Origin: Phanerodontia chrysosporium | Lineage: Eukaryota > Basidiomycota > Agaricomycetes > Polyporales > Phanerochaetaceae | DNA length: 64,000 nucleotides | NCBI GenBank assembly: GCA_001910725.1 | Contig: MJGA01000030.1 | Coordinates: 124,001-188,000 of the forward strand | Direction: 5' to 3' | In this document: positions 24,082-36,310 of the stretch, one piece after another | Numbering within the stretch: the stretch's first letter is position 1 | Layout: each line of letters opens with the position of its first letter | The notes under the pieces: generated by a model | Told to the model about the DNA's origin: nothing | Database searches by the model: none | What the model saw: the letters and a program-made list of their open reading frames with translations, nothing else | Translations under genes and position numbers: made by a program

Positions 24082-25715
24082 TTACGCGCCCTGCGCAACA
24101 AGGCTCGCGTTGTCGGTAAGCACCTTGTTGAGGCCATCACGGTGCAGGCAGTTCTCGAACGCGAAGCTCTTCGCGATAGCGTCGAGCTCCTCGGTGCTCT
24201 TCCCGCGGAAGTGCTCTGCCCACTCGCGGACGAGGAACTCGGAGACGAGGATGTTGCGCGCGAGGCGGCCCACGCGGTCGCTGAGCTTCCACACGGGTGC
24301 GGGTATAGCTCCTGGTGCTCCGGCTTCACTTCCTGCTTGATGAGGTCGATGAGCGGCTGGTAGATGTGCCGCACCGCGCTGTCGTCCGCGCCCCATGCGT
24401 CGATAGCAAGGCGGTGCTTCTTCGCGAGGAAGTCCTTGAAGAGCGTCATGTACGGCGTGTCGCGCGAGACGTGCACCATGCCCTGGAAGCCGATGTCCTT
24501 GTACAGCCAGATCGACCAGCTCAAGCGATCCTGCCGTGCGGGGTCAGCGAACGCGCACCCCTCTAGTCAGCAGAGGCACAAACCTTGTTGTAGATCTCGA
24601 GCTGGTCCTTCAGCACGCGGTATCGCTCCTCGTTGATCGAATCAGTGAGGTCGCCCTCGTACTCCCTGCGCGCATACACAGGGCCGAACTCGCCGTTCCA
24701 GACGCAGAGCCCGCGCGCGTCCATCCACTCGCGCTTCTTCTCGTAGCTCCGGCGCAGCCGGCGTCGCTGCGCCTCGCTGCTGACATACGGCTCGGGCGCG
24801 GCGGGGAAGCCGAAGACGGAGTAGTCGTGGATCGCGTACGCCGTGTTCTCCCACCGCTTCTCCGCGTCGCCAAAGTGCGAAAAGTCCGATGCGAACGTGT
24901 TCCCGTCGAGGAAGAGCGCGTGGTGCGGGTCGTGCTTGCGGATCGCCGCGTACACGCGGTCGTACCACGCGATCAGCCGCGTCTGGTACGGGTCCGTCGG
25001 CTCGTTCAGCGGGTTGTAGCCCGCGATCCACGTGTTGTCGCGATAGTGCTGCGCGAGCTCTTCCCAGAGCCAGATGACACGGTCTGGAAGTCCTTGTGCT
25101 CCCAGAACTTGGCGATGTGCGTGCCCGCGTCCGAGTGCCAGTCGGTGTTCTGGCCGCCGGGCGCGGTGTGCAGGTCCAGAATGGTATAGATGCCGTGCTT
25201 TGCGCAGATGTCGATGACACGGTCGAGATGCTTGAAGCCCTCGGGCTTCAGAACACGCGGGTTCATGTCATCTGCGGAGCCATTCAGAACGAGATACGTG
25301 GAGACATCTAGAGGTCGCAACGCACCTTCAAAGTGCCGGTAGTTGAAGGGAAGACGGATGCAGTTCAGACCGAGACTCTTGAAGAAGGCTGCATCGGCGT
25401 CGGTGAAGAAGTACTCCAAGAACTGGGTCCGGTCAGCACGTTCGAGATACCCAGAGCAAGGCTACACACCTTGTCGAAGAAGAACTCAGACTTTTCCTGG
25501 CCCACGACGTCTGCGAGAGCGGCGCGAATCTGGAACTCGCATCCGGGATAACCCGTAATGAAGTTCTCCATGCTGCAGATCATTCAACACGCATTCTGAC
25601 CACGGATTCAATAGCGCACGTACTTCATCCATCCACCGAGGCCCGCGCCGCGCAGGATGACTTCGTTGCCATCCTTGTCGACAATTTTTGTGCCAGAAAC
25701 CTTGAGGTAGGCCAT
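24082..25715 (-). CDS. Glycoside hydrolase family 5 enzyme, copy A (one apparent frameshift)
   Basis: Start ATG 25715 (MAYLKVSGTKIVDKDGNEVI, then LRGAGLGGW). GH5 TIM-barrel features: MENFITGYPG, NCIRLPFNYRHFEG, ILDLHTAPGGQN, the acid/base NPLNEPTD, FLDGNTFASDF, AIHDYSVFG and the nucleophile Glu in VWNGEFGPVY, then SWSIWLYKDIGFQG. The C-terminus runs to TAA 24082-24084. No signal peptide is seen, so an intracellular enzyme is possible. The family includes exo-glucanases and glycosylceramidases; I cannot choose the subfamily. Near 25081-25087 one G is missing (CAGACC where copy B has CAGGACC), which breaks the frame before the catalytic site. It is either a sequence error or a recent lesion. 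The gene is divergent from copy B. Confidence 0.85.
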
Positions 25716-26384
25716 GCTGAATTTCAGGGGGTTGGTGGGTGGTGCAGTGAGACGTTTCTGCATTCACAAGGCCTTATACCTGACCCCCGTCGCTGCATGA
25801 CGGCCCGGGATGTATGCAAGACGTGAGCCCGACGTTTTCCCGACGGACCATAGCGTCTCGCTATCGTGGAGAAATCAATGTTCTTCTCGGATGTTTTTGA
25901 TTCAGCTGGCCCCTGAAGACAATCTGAAGGTGGCGAAGAAGAGGTAAGAGAGAGAGAGGGCTGCGCCGTGTGGACGAGCTGCTCGTCTATGGACATCTCG
26001 TCTGAACCAAGTATGTCGTTCACACGCACGGCACCTGGTCGATACTTTCACTCCTCAACGTCCACATCGTTACTGTATAGTCAAGCAAAGAAGGCTATGT
26101 AAGTCAGCAAATGCTTTCAAGCGTACGCAATTATCTCCGTTAAGCACTGAATCCACCCAAAGCGTACTCACCACTCTCACGTCCGAAATATACCCGGTGG
26201 GTGAAACGATACAAGCGGACTATCGTGTGTACACGGCAAGGGACTCGGATCGTCATGTGTCGATGTACATCACAAGTATGGTCGCAGACGGTCCGCTGCG
26301 AGCCTTTGGTATCACTGACCAACGTATAGAAGGCATCATGCCCGCTGGAGCTCTCGTCGTGCCGTACCCGGAGCCGCACAGAAA
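25716..26384. promoter_or_regulatory. Divergent promoter region between the two GH5 genes
   Basis: This 669-bp stretch separates opposite start codons of paralogous GH5 genes, so both promoters lie here. I could not point to a clear TATA box. A plus-strand frame at 26197-26445 runs through the copy B start in another frame and looks like chance. Confidence 0.55.
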
Positions 26385-28040
26385 ATGGCAAGCTTCATAC
26401 GCGTGGACGGAACTAGGCTGGTCAATGACGAGGGCGAAGAGGTAATCTTGCGAGGTGCAGGCCTCGGAGGGTGGCAATGGTTGGTCCCGAGGTGTTACAG
26501 CAACACAGTTTACTGACGAATGTCCGTGCTCGTCAAGTATGGAGAACTTCATTACCGGTGAGTCAATGCATTCAGAGAGACTCTTGGCAGTCTGACAAGT
26601 CGCCAGGTTTTCCCGGATGCGAGTTCCAGATACGAGAGGCCCTTGCGGAGACTATAGGCGAGGATAAGGCCAAGTTCTTCTTCGATAAAGCAAGTTACTC
26701 TAGCTCAAGATCGTGGATTCTGGTCTGACAAGAAGCTAGTTTCTCGAATACTTCTTTACAGATGCCGACGCTGCCTTCTTCAAGTCCCTCGGACTGAACT
26801 GCATCCGCATTGCGTTGAACTATCGGCACTTTGAAGATGACATGAATCCGTTCGTCCTCAAACAGTCCGGGTTCACCGAGCTCGACCGCATCGTGAAGGC
26901 GTGCGCAGCGCATGGCATCTACACAATTCTAGACATGCACACCGCGCCTGGCGGTCAGAACGGAGGCTGGCACTCGGACGCGGGCACGCACCTCGCTCTG
27001 TTCTGGCAGCACAAGAACCTGCAGGACCGGCTTGTATGGCTGTGGACGGAGGTCGCGCGGCACTACCGCGACGAGCCGTGGATTGCGGGGTACAACCCGC
27101 TCAACGAGCCGGCTGACCCGACGCCGGGCGCGGCGCGGCTCATCGGGTACTACGACCGCGTCGTCGCGGCGATCCGCAGCGTCGACGCCCGCCACGCGCT
27201 CTTCCTCGACGGCAACACGTACGCGACGGACTTTTCGTGCTTCCCCGACGACGCCGCGCGCCGCTGGCCGAACACCGCGTTCGCGATCCACGACTACTCG
27301 CTCTACGGCTTCCCGAAGGCGCCCGAGCCGTACGCGCGCACGCCCGAGCAGGCCCGCCGCATGCGCCGCAGCTACGAGAAGAAGCGCGAGTGGATGGACG
27401 CGCGCGGGCTCTGCGTCTGGAACGGCGAGTGGGGCCCCGTCTACGCCAGCCGCGAGTACGACGGCGACGGCTGGGAGGCGACCAACGAGCGCCGCTACAA
27501 CGTCCTCAAGGACCAGCTCGCGCTCTACGACAAGGTGCGCAGCCCGCGGTCGGTTCCTCCGCTGCGCTGACACGCGCCGTGCAGGACCGCCTGAGCTGGT
27601 CGATCTGGCTGTACAAGGACATCGGCTTCCAGGGCATGGTGCACGTCAGCGCCGACACACCGTACATGCGCCTCCTCAACGCGACGGGCTTCCTCCAGAA
27701 GAAGCACCGCCTCGCGGTCGACCCCTGGGGCGCGGACGACGCCGCCGTCCGCCACCTCTACCAGCCGCTTGTGCAGCTCATCCAGGACGCGGTGCCCGAC
27801 CCGGTGCACCGCCAGCTGTACCCATACCCCGTGTGGACGCTCGAGGGCCGCGTCGAGCGCATCGCGCGCTGCATGCTCCTCGGCGAGTTCCTCGTGAAGG
27901 AGTGGGCGGAGCATTTCGTCGGGAAGACGGAAGAAGAGCTCGACGAGCTCGCGAGGAGCTTTCTCTTCGAGAACTGCCTCAAGAGAGAAGGGCTCAACCA
28001 GGTTCTGACGGAGTACGCGAGGAGCGCAGGACTCATGTAG
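26385..28040 (+). CDS. Glycoside hydrolase family 5 enzyme, copy B (intact)
   Basis: Start ATG 26385 (MASFIRVDGTRLVNDEGEEV, then GAGLGGW). It is about 480 aa after removal of four introns. Landmarks: MENFITGFPGCEF, FTDADAAFFKSLGLNCIRIA, DMHTAPGGQNGGWHSDAG, the acid/base Glu in YNPLNEPADP, FLDGNTYATDF, AIHDYSLYGFPKAPEPYA, the nucleophile Glu in CVWNGEWGPVY, and SWSIWLYKDIGFQG after an intron at about 27536-27583. TAG 28038-28040. No signal peptide is apparent. Differences from copy A: an extra intron splits the codons after MENFIT, and the intron after FFDK has a GC donor (gcaagt). Its 3' half is duplicated at 41.4-42.4 kb. Both catalytic acids are present, so it is predicted to be active. Confidence 0.9.
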
Positions 28041-28279
28041 GCTCCAAGTATCCCATCAGCATGTAACCAAGGTGCCCAATACACACGAATGGTTGAGGTC
28101 GCAAAAGATCAAACTAGGCAGAATCCATTCCAAACTATTCTACTGTTACAGGTGAGATTTATATAGTACACAATCCTATCCAGCGAATCTGAACCATCAG
28201 TCATGAGCAAGAAAGAACCAGAGCAATCATACGGCAAAGAATAGAGAAACCATACCACGCAAACCACCCGCCCGGTCTC

Positions 28280-31200
28280 TCACTCACGCCCTCCCCTCAT
28301 CCGCTCCGCCACAGCGCCCGTCCGCTCCCCAGTGAGCGGACTGCTCTTGAAGCGCGTCCCCTTCGGCGCAGGCGGGCCCGCACTGCCGGACGCTGCACGG
28401 CGCATGCGCTCCGCGCGGATCGCGTGCTCGAGCGACGGCGACGAGCTGCGCGCGGGCGTGACAAGCAGCGCCGGGAGCGCCGTCGCCGGCACCACGGGCA
28501 CCGGCGCGCGGATCGCGCCGCTGCTGCTGTTGCGCACGCGCGCGAGGCTCGGCGGCGCGGGCGCGGGTGCCGCGGAGAGTGCGAAGGGGGCAGAGGCGTA
28601 CGGCGGCGTCGCGTCGTCGTTGTACGTGGACACGATCTCTGATTTGGTGTCGTCGTCCGCGCCATAGACCGTCTCGTCGAGGAGGCTGCCTTCAGGAATG
28701 ATCGTCGGCGTCGCGGTATCGCTCTTGTCGAGGAAGCCCTGCGGTAGTTCGTCACGTGGTGTTGGCGGCGCACTCCTCGAGCGCACAAATCCTAACCCTT
28801 GAAATTCAGTGCTTTCAGTCCAATCGGTTTGATGAGCGGCGTCGCCGTCAGCGACTTTGTCGTCTCTCGGGCCGGCGTCGAACCCGAGGGTACAGAAGAG
28901 ACAGCAGAGGCGGGGTTACCAGGGAGCTCGGACGCGGAGGCGGCAGTCGCCTTCTCGCACTGCACGTACGACTCCATCATCATGGGATGCCCCTGAGGGT
29001 CGAATTCGTCGTATATCTCCTCGCCAATCAATTCTGGCAACCCTCGTCAATCCTGTGCATCCGAGAACATCAGACAGAGAACGTACCCTCCAAAACGTCC
29101 TCTAGCGTAATGATACCCAAGGGCATCAGCGCAGGATCTAGAGTTTGGAGAAACTTGGACAAGAATCAGCCTGTCATCCAAAACGGTCCGAGAAGACGAT
29201 CCGCTCACTTCGTCAGCACCTTCTTTCGCGAGGACGGCATCGGCGGCATGCTTTGCTCCCACCGGCCGAACGAGCCCTTGGGAAGGGTGAGGCTACCCAC
29301 ACGAACCTTCTTGTTGTCGTCCTCGTTGCGGTCGACAGCCTGCATGTCTCCCATTTCGACATCGTGCGCGCGCTTCTTGCGGCGCCCGCGGCCGACCGTG
29401 AAGCGGCGCGGTTTGCGCCTGTTGCCGACGCCGGTAGTGTCGCCAGTCTCGCTCTCGCCGTGGGCATCGCCTCTGGTTTCCTCCGCGAGGTCGCTCTGGC
29501 CCTCGTCCATGGTCTGCTTGCGTGAGAACGGTATACGGCGGAGGACTGGGCTGCGCTTGCCACTGCTGCCGTCGCTCGAGTCGCCCTCGGAGTCACTGCT
29601 CGCGTCGCTCGCGTCGCTGTCGCCGTCGCCCATGCCGACGCGGTGCCGCAGGCGCTGCGTGAGCCCCTTCTTCACCGCCTTCTTCACGCTCACGGCCTGC
29701 TCGACGCTGAAGCGGCTCACGATCGCCATGTGCGAGCGGCCCTCCTGGAATTTGTCGAGGATGCCGAGGAGGGGCTCGTTGTTCGGCACGAAGGGAACCT
29801 TGTTCAGCGGGATCCTGCGCACCGGTACGGCATCGTTCGGGTCAAGAAGAACGCACTGAATCGGCGACGTCAGCACATTAGAGCGTGTAGCGAATGTTTC
29901 TGCCGCTCACCTGCTTGACAAGGAGAATGCCGATGATCTTCTTCACCTTTTGGGTACGTGCCGGGCTGCCATTGTGGTCAGCGGTGCTGAGAATCTCGTT
30001 AGAGCCCAACCTGGCGCCCTAAGACGCCGTTCGTATCAGATGGCCAATGCAAGCGAGGTGGCGCGTACCTGGACAAGCAGACTGGATACTGGGACCTCGA
30101 CCTCCTCGTACACAGGCACACGGGAGTGGCCGGTCTTGCAGATGGTCCTCAGCGTCTCAAAGTCTAACTTGGCGTCGATGGACAGCATGAAGACGTCCTT
30201 GATAGGAGTCATGGCTTGTTCCACGACCTTCTCTTGAAGATCGAGCGCGCCGCCGATGATCGTCACGGTATCTGTCTTCAGGTCACCGCCCCGCTCACCC
30301 GCGCTGGAGTGCATGGCGATCAGCTCTTTGAGCTCGGCGCGCCGATAGATGATCCCATGTTGCGGGCCAAGGACGAATTCAAGCAGCTTGGCAATAGGCC
30401 ACGCGATGATGCCCTGTGTGTAATTCCTAAGCAGGTCAGCTTTTCGTTCGGGAGTCACCGATTGCGTACTAGCGTCCACAGGAGAACCTGCACGAAGCCG
30501 GCCATCTTCGCGCCGATATACATGCCGTAGCGGGTGCAGAGCGACTGCGGGATTATCTCTGAGAAGCTAGATAACGAAGGTGTCAGTATTTAGGTTTGCC
30601 AGGGATCTTACAATCCGCGGAATAGGGCAGCCATGCCGCTGTGTATTGCGAGTCTCAATGAGGCCTTGCAGAGAGCCTCCGGAACCCATGTTGGCTCTCG
30701 GTCGTCAGTATCAGGGCTAGCTGAGCCCCGTAAGCGAGCACCTAGTGTCCAGACGAGCGCCTAGGCAGAGAGCGAAGTTTTGTTCTGCTTCGCACCATCA
30801 TCGCTCCTCGACGACTGCCCTCGCATCCGTCGCTGTAGGACCTCACAGACTTCGTATAGTTGTTCTAAGCCGCGCGCTCGTGACACATCCGCCGCCCGCT
30901 ATTCGGGCGCTCGCCCAACCCCAAGAGCAGACATCATCTGCAGCGCTGACTGACCGCCTCGAGCTCAGACAGGGCAGACGAGGCTGGGTGCTGCGGCCAC
31001 GCTGCGCGGCATGCGACGCTGCGGCAGAGCGCGTAGAGGGTGTGAGTCATGTGACGCCACGTCAGCGTGGTGTGTCAGCTGCGCGTGAACGCGACGCGCA
31101 GTGTGAAGCACGCGGCCGTGAGGTCATGCCGCGGCCGCGAAAGTTCGTGCCGAGAGTCTCAAGAAAGACGTTTCGAGAGTCGATAAGATAGGAGACTCAC

Positions 31201-31725
31201 ATAACGATGAGGACCGTGCTAACGACGACGCTCTGTACACCACCGCCAAGGATGGGGTCGGAAATGACGGGCAGTGTTTCGTTGACGATCATGTTCGCGA
31301 GGAGGAGCGTGACTAGCAAGAGATGGCCATTCTTGCGGATAGGGATGATCTTGCTCGCGTATGCCTTCTGTTCACTGCGCATATAGTCAGCTTTCGGGGG
31401 GCTAGTGCGAGAAAGGAGAGGCTCACGGCGTGCCGCTGATACTCAGTACCTGGAGCTGCGTCTCGTCGAGACTCATGTATCCGAGTGTCAGGCCGGCAAA
31501 CAGACCGGACAGTAGGACAAGAATCGGGATGAGACATGCGAAGACCACGAACTTGGGATCGTGGTGGTCAAGCTCGCGCTTGGCGAAGGCGTGAAGGGCT
31601 GCCGCTCGGGGCTGGGCGAGTCCTGGAGAGCTGCGGGCGAGGCTGGGAACATACTGGGAGACGACTGATGCTAAAGTGAAGAGCAGTCTGGGCGTGTGGG
31701 GGTTATGTCGTAGAGTCGGTACCAT
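28280..31725 (-). pseudogene. CNNM/Mam3-type transporter gene, copy 1 (two frameshifts)
   Basis: Start MVPTLRHNPHTPRLLFTLAS (ATG 31725). The DUF21/CNNM membrane domain has FVVFACLIPILVLLSGLFAG, LTLGYMSLDETQLQVLSISG, GHLLLVTLLLANMIVNETLP and SEIIPQSLCTRYG. A CBS pair (DVFMLSIDAKLDFETLRTIC, SHMAIVSRFS, ITLEDVLEELIGEEIYDEFD) precedes a long Ser/Pro-rich tail. Family members (yeast Mam3, animal CNNM) act in Mg/Mn and other metal homeostasis at internal or plasma membranes. Compared with copy 2, one base is missing near 29244 (before the exon ending ADAVLAKEGADE) and another at 28796-28798 (CCC for CCCC, so LNFKG runs into a stop). The first shift would remove the second CBS half and the tail. Either decaying or two sequence errors. 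Confidence 0.82.
30640..31030. other. Extra sequence of about 300 bp inside a CNNM copy 1 intron
   Basis: The intron between STVLIV and FSEIIPQSL is about 630 bp in copy 1 and about 340 bp in copy 2. The extra part has no open frame I trust and no obvious inverted termini. It could be an insertion in copy 1 or a deletion in copy 2. Confidence 0.6.
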
Positions 31726-31812
31726 TCGACGTCGGCGCACTCGTCGTGGGAGACGGGGGTCTGAGCTAGCCGCCCGTCGTCCCCGCACTACTTTATGTCT
31801 CTCCGTCCCCGA

Positions 31813-34800
31813 CTTCCGCACACGCGCGCCAATCAGGCCCGCAAGTTGACGTGGTTCGCCGGTGGTGCGTCGATCGTTGCGAGCTACAAACGAACCTCTG
31901 CGACCAAGATTTTCAAGAAACGGCGCTGGGACGTCTGCGTACTAGATTTCGAAAACATCGCACTGGGCGGCTACGACCGTGTCTTTCCCGTCAACAGCTC
32001 TGCTTGCACCGGCACCGCACCACGAGTGAGCCCTCCTCGCCTTGTACCCTGCTCGTCTAAAGCATAAAACAGTGCCTACACACATGCCCCTGCGCGGCAG
32101 CCATCCCTGTGCGCCAGGTGCGTCGAGTCTCGCGAGCGCCCGTCGTGACTTGCTCGGACAGCGGACGGCGGACGCGGACGGCACCGTCCAGCCGTTGTCT
32201 GCCAGCCACTCGCAGTCACCTCGGCACGCGCGACCTGCGACGATGGCTGCGGACCGCCGCCTGTTCGCCGGACGCCTGAAAGTCCAGTCTTTGCGCGCGC
32301 TTTGGACTCCCGTCTCAAGCGTCACGGCGCCCCCGACATGCTTCACCAACAGGCCGCCGCCTGCCGAAGCGTCGTCCCCACGCCCGCGCGCCTGCACAAC
32401 ACGAGCCGACGCCCGAGCCCGCGCTGCCAACCTCGGTCGAAACGATCCTGTCCGGCATCCTCTCAATATCTGCGGTCGCGTCGGACGCGCGACTTTGCGC
32501 AAAGGCCAAAAATCGTGTCGAGGCGCGGCGCGGAGCGGCGCGGTGCGCCTATGTCAAAGGCCGAGGACGCTTGCCGGACGCAGACAGCTCGTGAGATGTC
32601 CGAATCTCGAAGCTGACCCGGCGCGTCCAAGTCTTCAGTCGACGTCTTCGCACTGGCACCGGCAAGCCGACTATCTCTGAGCAGGGCCGACCGCGCTTCC
32701 GTCGCCGGACGTCGGCGGCCTTCAGCGAGCGGTGCTTTGGACGACGATGCGCGGTCTCCGTCTGCCGATCTGCCGTCGTCTTCACGCCGCACTGCGCAGC
32801 CTCGACGCCTAGCCGGAAGCTCTCTGGGGTGGTAGACGTCCCCAGACGCGGGCCGCTCGCGGGGCACCCAGGTCTCGAGTTAGAACCGGCCCGACGTGTG
32901 CGCCTCGCACGTGGTCGGTCGAAACGGCCAGCTTCGCGGCAAGTCCAAAAAATTGGCTTCAAGAGCGGCGGTTCGCGGGGCGTCCGAATCTCTAGTCGGC
33001 ATTCGCCTCGGCGTTGGCGGCGGAACCGGCGGGTAACAGGGACGTTGGCCGTGGTCGCGTCAAGCAGTCGACTTCGCGGGAAATCAAAAAAAAAAAAATC
33101 GAGGCGACGCGAGCCAGGGCGACGTGCGTCGGCCGCCGGAACGCGAAAGCCGTGGTCGACGCTGCACCCGGTGTCGACGCGTCGAAGGGCAAGGGGCACA
33201 CCGGATGTGTCGGGCTAGTCACGGTGAGTGTCGGTTTCCTGCAAGCACGGCGCACTGTAGCTCACCTGCCGACCGACAGATCGTGCGTGGGCCCAACATG
33301 GTGGTCGAGGAGCAAAGCGCAAAACGAGCACTAGTCGGCGTGCCAAGCGGCCCAACCTGCAAACTCCCGGTCGCAATCGCACCGTCAGCAGGCGCCAGCC
33401 TGAGCCCCGCTTGATGCTGCCACCACCGGACACGTACACGCGGAACACCCGGATGTACACTGCCCCCGGACGCGACGCGGCGTTCATTTTTCCACGCCAG
33501 CAGAAGGTTCCGCTAGAAGCGAACACCGTCTCCGCGCGCGCCCCTCCAGATCCAGCGGCGGCTCCGCCCGCTCTCGACCGCCGAGCGAGCGGTCGCATCT
33601 GCACGCACCTGGGCCGCCGCTCGCTTCGGCTGCCCCGTCGGTGCCACGCTCGACGTGCAGGCGCAGAAAATAAACAATCAGGGCTCGCAGGGACTGCTTC
33701 GGCTGTAGACAACGGTCGGTGCGGTGCACTCGCTCATGTATTAAACTTTTCAGGCATGCTCAAGGAACTGTCCGAGCCCGAGCCGCCAAGGGTCACTGCT
33801 CGGTTTCGACGGTTCGAGCTGCACACGAATAGCTTCAGCTACAAGGTGCGCTGTTTATGTACACCTCAGCCCGCATGGGAACCTAACCCGTCTGCTCGCC
33901 AGACGTCTCAATGCATCGTCAAAAACACGGTGCCTGGCTGGCTGCGGTGCCTGGCTGGCCTCGCGTTGACGCACTGAGTAGCAGCGACTGCCAGAGGCAT
34001 CAGACCGTGACGGCGCCCGACACGCTTGAGGGCGCGCACCCATTGCGGACTGGGTGGAATCGGCCAGCCACGCGTTCCTTCTTTCCTGGGCTCACCGGAC
34101 GTCGAGCGTCGCGGCCGTGTTTTCTCTCACAGCGCTGCACTGTCTTAGCCGACGGTGCCACGCCTCTCCGTCGGGAGATCGACGGACCCACGACGTACGA
34201 CGGGACAGCAACTGTTCAATGCCGAGATTGCGCCAGACAGGTGTCATGAGGGGCCTGGCCGCTCAGCACTCGGATGCGGCTATCTGCATATTCAGGCTAT
34301 CGCCCGTTGAAGTGGCTGCCCGTGTGCCCGCGGTGCTCGCGGAAAGGTTGCAGGGGCTTCGGGTGCGTGACCGGGGTCACGGAGGACGTCCAATATTAGA
34401 GTTGTCGTGCTTACCGACGTGCAGCGACAGCTATAATCTCGATCAGGACCTCGTCGGAAACCGGCAGGACAGACACAACAACGGCAAGACAGCGAAAGGC
34501 TGGATTCGCTCTCGGACGCGGACCGCGTCTCTAGCAGGCAACGCTCTTACAAAGTCATGAAGCGGGCGAACAGCAATTCCACTGGTGGCGTGTCCGGTTC
34601 GGACGGCGGTGAAGAACGTATGTTGCGATGAGACGTAAACACCGGCTGGAGCGGGCACGGTGATCGTCCGGTCCTCTCCTCGTGTGCGACGGCATGTCTG
34701 TACAGGCAGCAATCGCAGTCTTCGTGCCTGCAGCCACACGCTTGCGAAGGCGCGACGAACCTTGCGCCAAGCCAAGGTCAAATTCCTGGTACGCTCCCGC

Positions 34801-36310
34801 CGTGTGTCTCGCGCCTGACATTGCTGATCTCATCGTCGTTTCAAGCAACCTGCTGCTTCTCTTACGGGTGTACTGCTGTCAACGGGGCTCGACTTGCCGT
34901 TCATCCAATCACGAAGCCCAATCGACGCGTCAGAACTTTTTGACGGTGGGCAGTCTCGTCGCCGTCCTTGCGAACTTGGCTGAGAGCCCATCGCAGCACG
35001 CTACGTACTTCGCGACCCTGATCTCGCTGCGCCCGACGCTAGCACGAATCATCCCACAATCGTTCGCCTGCAGCAAAGCCAAGGTACCCAGATGCCGCGT
35101 CGACGGCCACAATCCCGTAGCCCGGGCCTTTGCGCTAGCACTCCTGACATGCACTCCTGCCCACCTGTCCGGCGCCCGACGTCGTCAAAGTCGTGCCAGC
35201 CGACCGCGCAAGGCTGACTACGGCGGTCGGACACTGCCATTGTCGCACGCCTGCCGCCAGCGCGTCTCACTTTGATTGAGACTCGGAGTACTGCTGGAAG
35301 TATTGGGCAGCCGGGCCTCGTGCTGGCTGATCGCTGTGGTCGGGCCGTCCGCGGGGCGTCGAAAGAGCAGAGCGAGCTTTCAGGTGGTTGTTCCGTTCGC
35401 ACACCACCAATGTCGACTGGACGGCTGGCCGGCCTCTGGCGGACACACCGGGTAGTAGCGGGCTACCAGACACGGTGGACAGCGTCGGCACCTGGTATCA
35501 CAAGCACCCGTTGTGGCCGGCCGGGCGACGTTGGGCCAGCCGCGCGCATGTCCGCTTGAATCGGCTGCTTGGGCGACATCGCGATGTTCGGCGAATGGTG
35601 CCTTGAGGAACCGCTGTGCGCACCTCGGAGAGAAGACAGCGGATGGCCACGCGGCCCAGGGCATTGTGGCAAGTGGCGGGACGGCGGCAGCTCGAGGCTC
35701 AAGACTGTGCCTGACGGACGACATGGGAGCACTGGCTCGCAAGGCGGCGCAGGGACCGACGTGCGGCTACGCAGTGAGGGACGCTCTCGCCAACTCGCCA
35801 ACGTGCTAGGCGGACGTAGCGACCGCGGGATGGCGATAGGCCAAAGTTGCGCTGGGACGCGGGCAATGCTGTCCCGCCGAGCGGGTGTTGATCGTCGGCA
35901 AAGCCGAACGGAGGGTCCGCTGGCAGACTCGGAGTGGCGACTTTGCAGGATGGTGAAAATTCAAATTCGCTCTGGGACATGGACGGCAGTTCAAGTGGGC
36001 GTCGATCGGCGTTGGGTAGGCTGAACGTCGACTCAGCTGTCATCACGTCGTCGAGCTGTTGCAGCACTTTCGTGTCTGCGTGAGGTCAGTAACGAGCTTC
36101 TTTGCAACGCAAACGCACGGCTCACCGAAAGGAAATGGACTTGTAGACATCCTGGGAGGCTGCTACTGCGTCGCCGCACACGGAGGCGGCCCAGACAGGA
36201 GCCGGAGATGATCATGCTCGCATGCACGCACAGATCCGGCTCAAAGGTAATCACCTCAGACCCTAAACCTACTACTCGCGTTTCTACACAGAACAGCCCA
36301 ACAAGCTCAA
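31813..36310. other. Gene-poor, CpG-rich region without recognisable genes
   Basis: For about 4.5 kb many overlapping open frames occur on both strands, as expected in GC-rich DNA with few stops, but none shows a family motif or a convincing splice pattern. The text is dense in CG dinucleotides and has recurrent short phrases such as GTCCGAATCTC (near 32598 and 32978) and CTTCGCGG followed by A-rich runs (32933 and 33071, the latter with a 13-A tract). This may be an old, diverged repeat, but I cannot identify an element class. Confidence 0.55.

Larger units (their letters stand above)
27057..31812. repeat. Segmental duplication, copy 1 (GH5 3' half + CNNM gene)
   Basis: This block is highly similar to 41391-45873 in the same order and orientation, including intergenic sequence, introns and UTRs. 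The right edge is sharp: both copies share TCTCTCCGTCCCCGA and then diverge (31812 and 45873). The left edge lies inside GH5 near the codons for HYRDEP. Copy 1 has about 300 bp more in one CNNM intron (about 30640-31030). Confidence 0.92.

Noticed and set aside
26929..28066. Long open frames on both strands over GH5 copy B
   Set aside because: Shadows of the GH5 reading frame, which carries the catalytic motifs and the consistent splice sites. The same shadows recur over copy C.
28332..29859. Plus-strand open frames over CNNM copy 1 (and the matching ones at 42486-44238)
   Set aside because: Antisense shadows of the CNNM tail and CBS region. Their presence in both copies only reflects the duplication.
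32042..33712. Several 130-216 codon open frames on both strands
   Set aside because: CG-dense sequence with few stops; frames overlap in all registers, and none has motifs or splice support.
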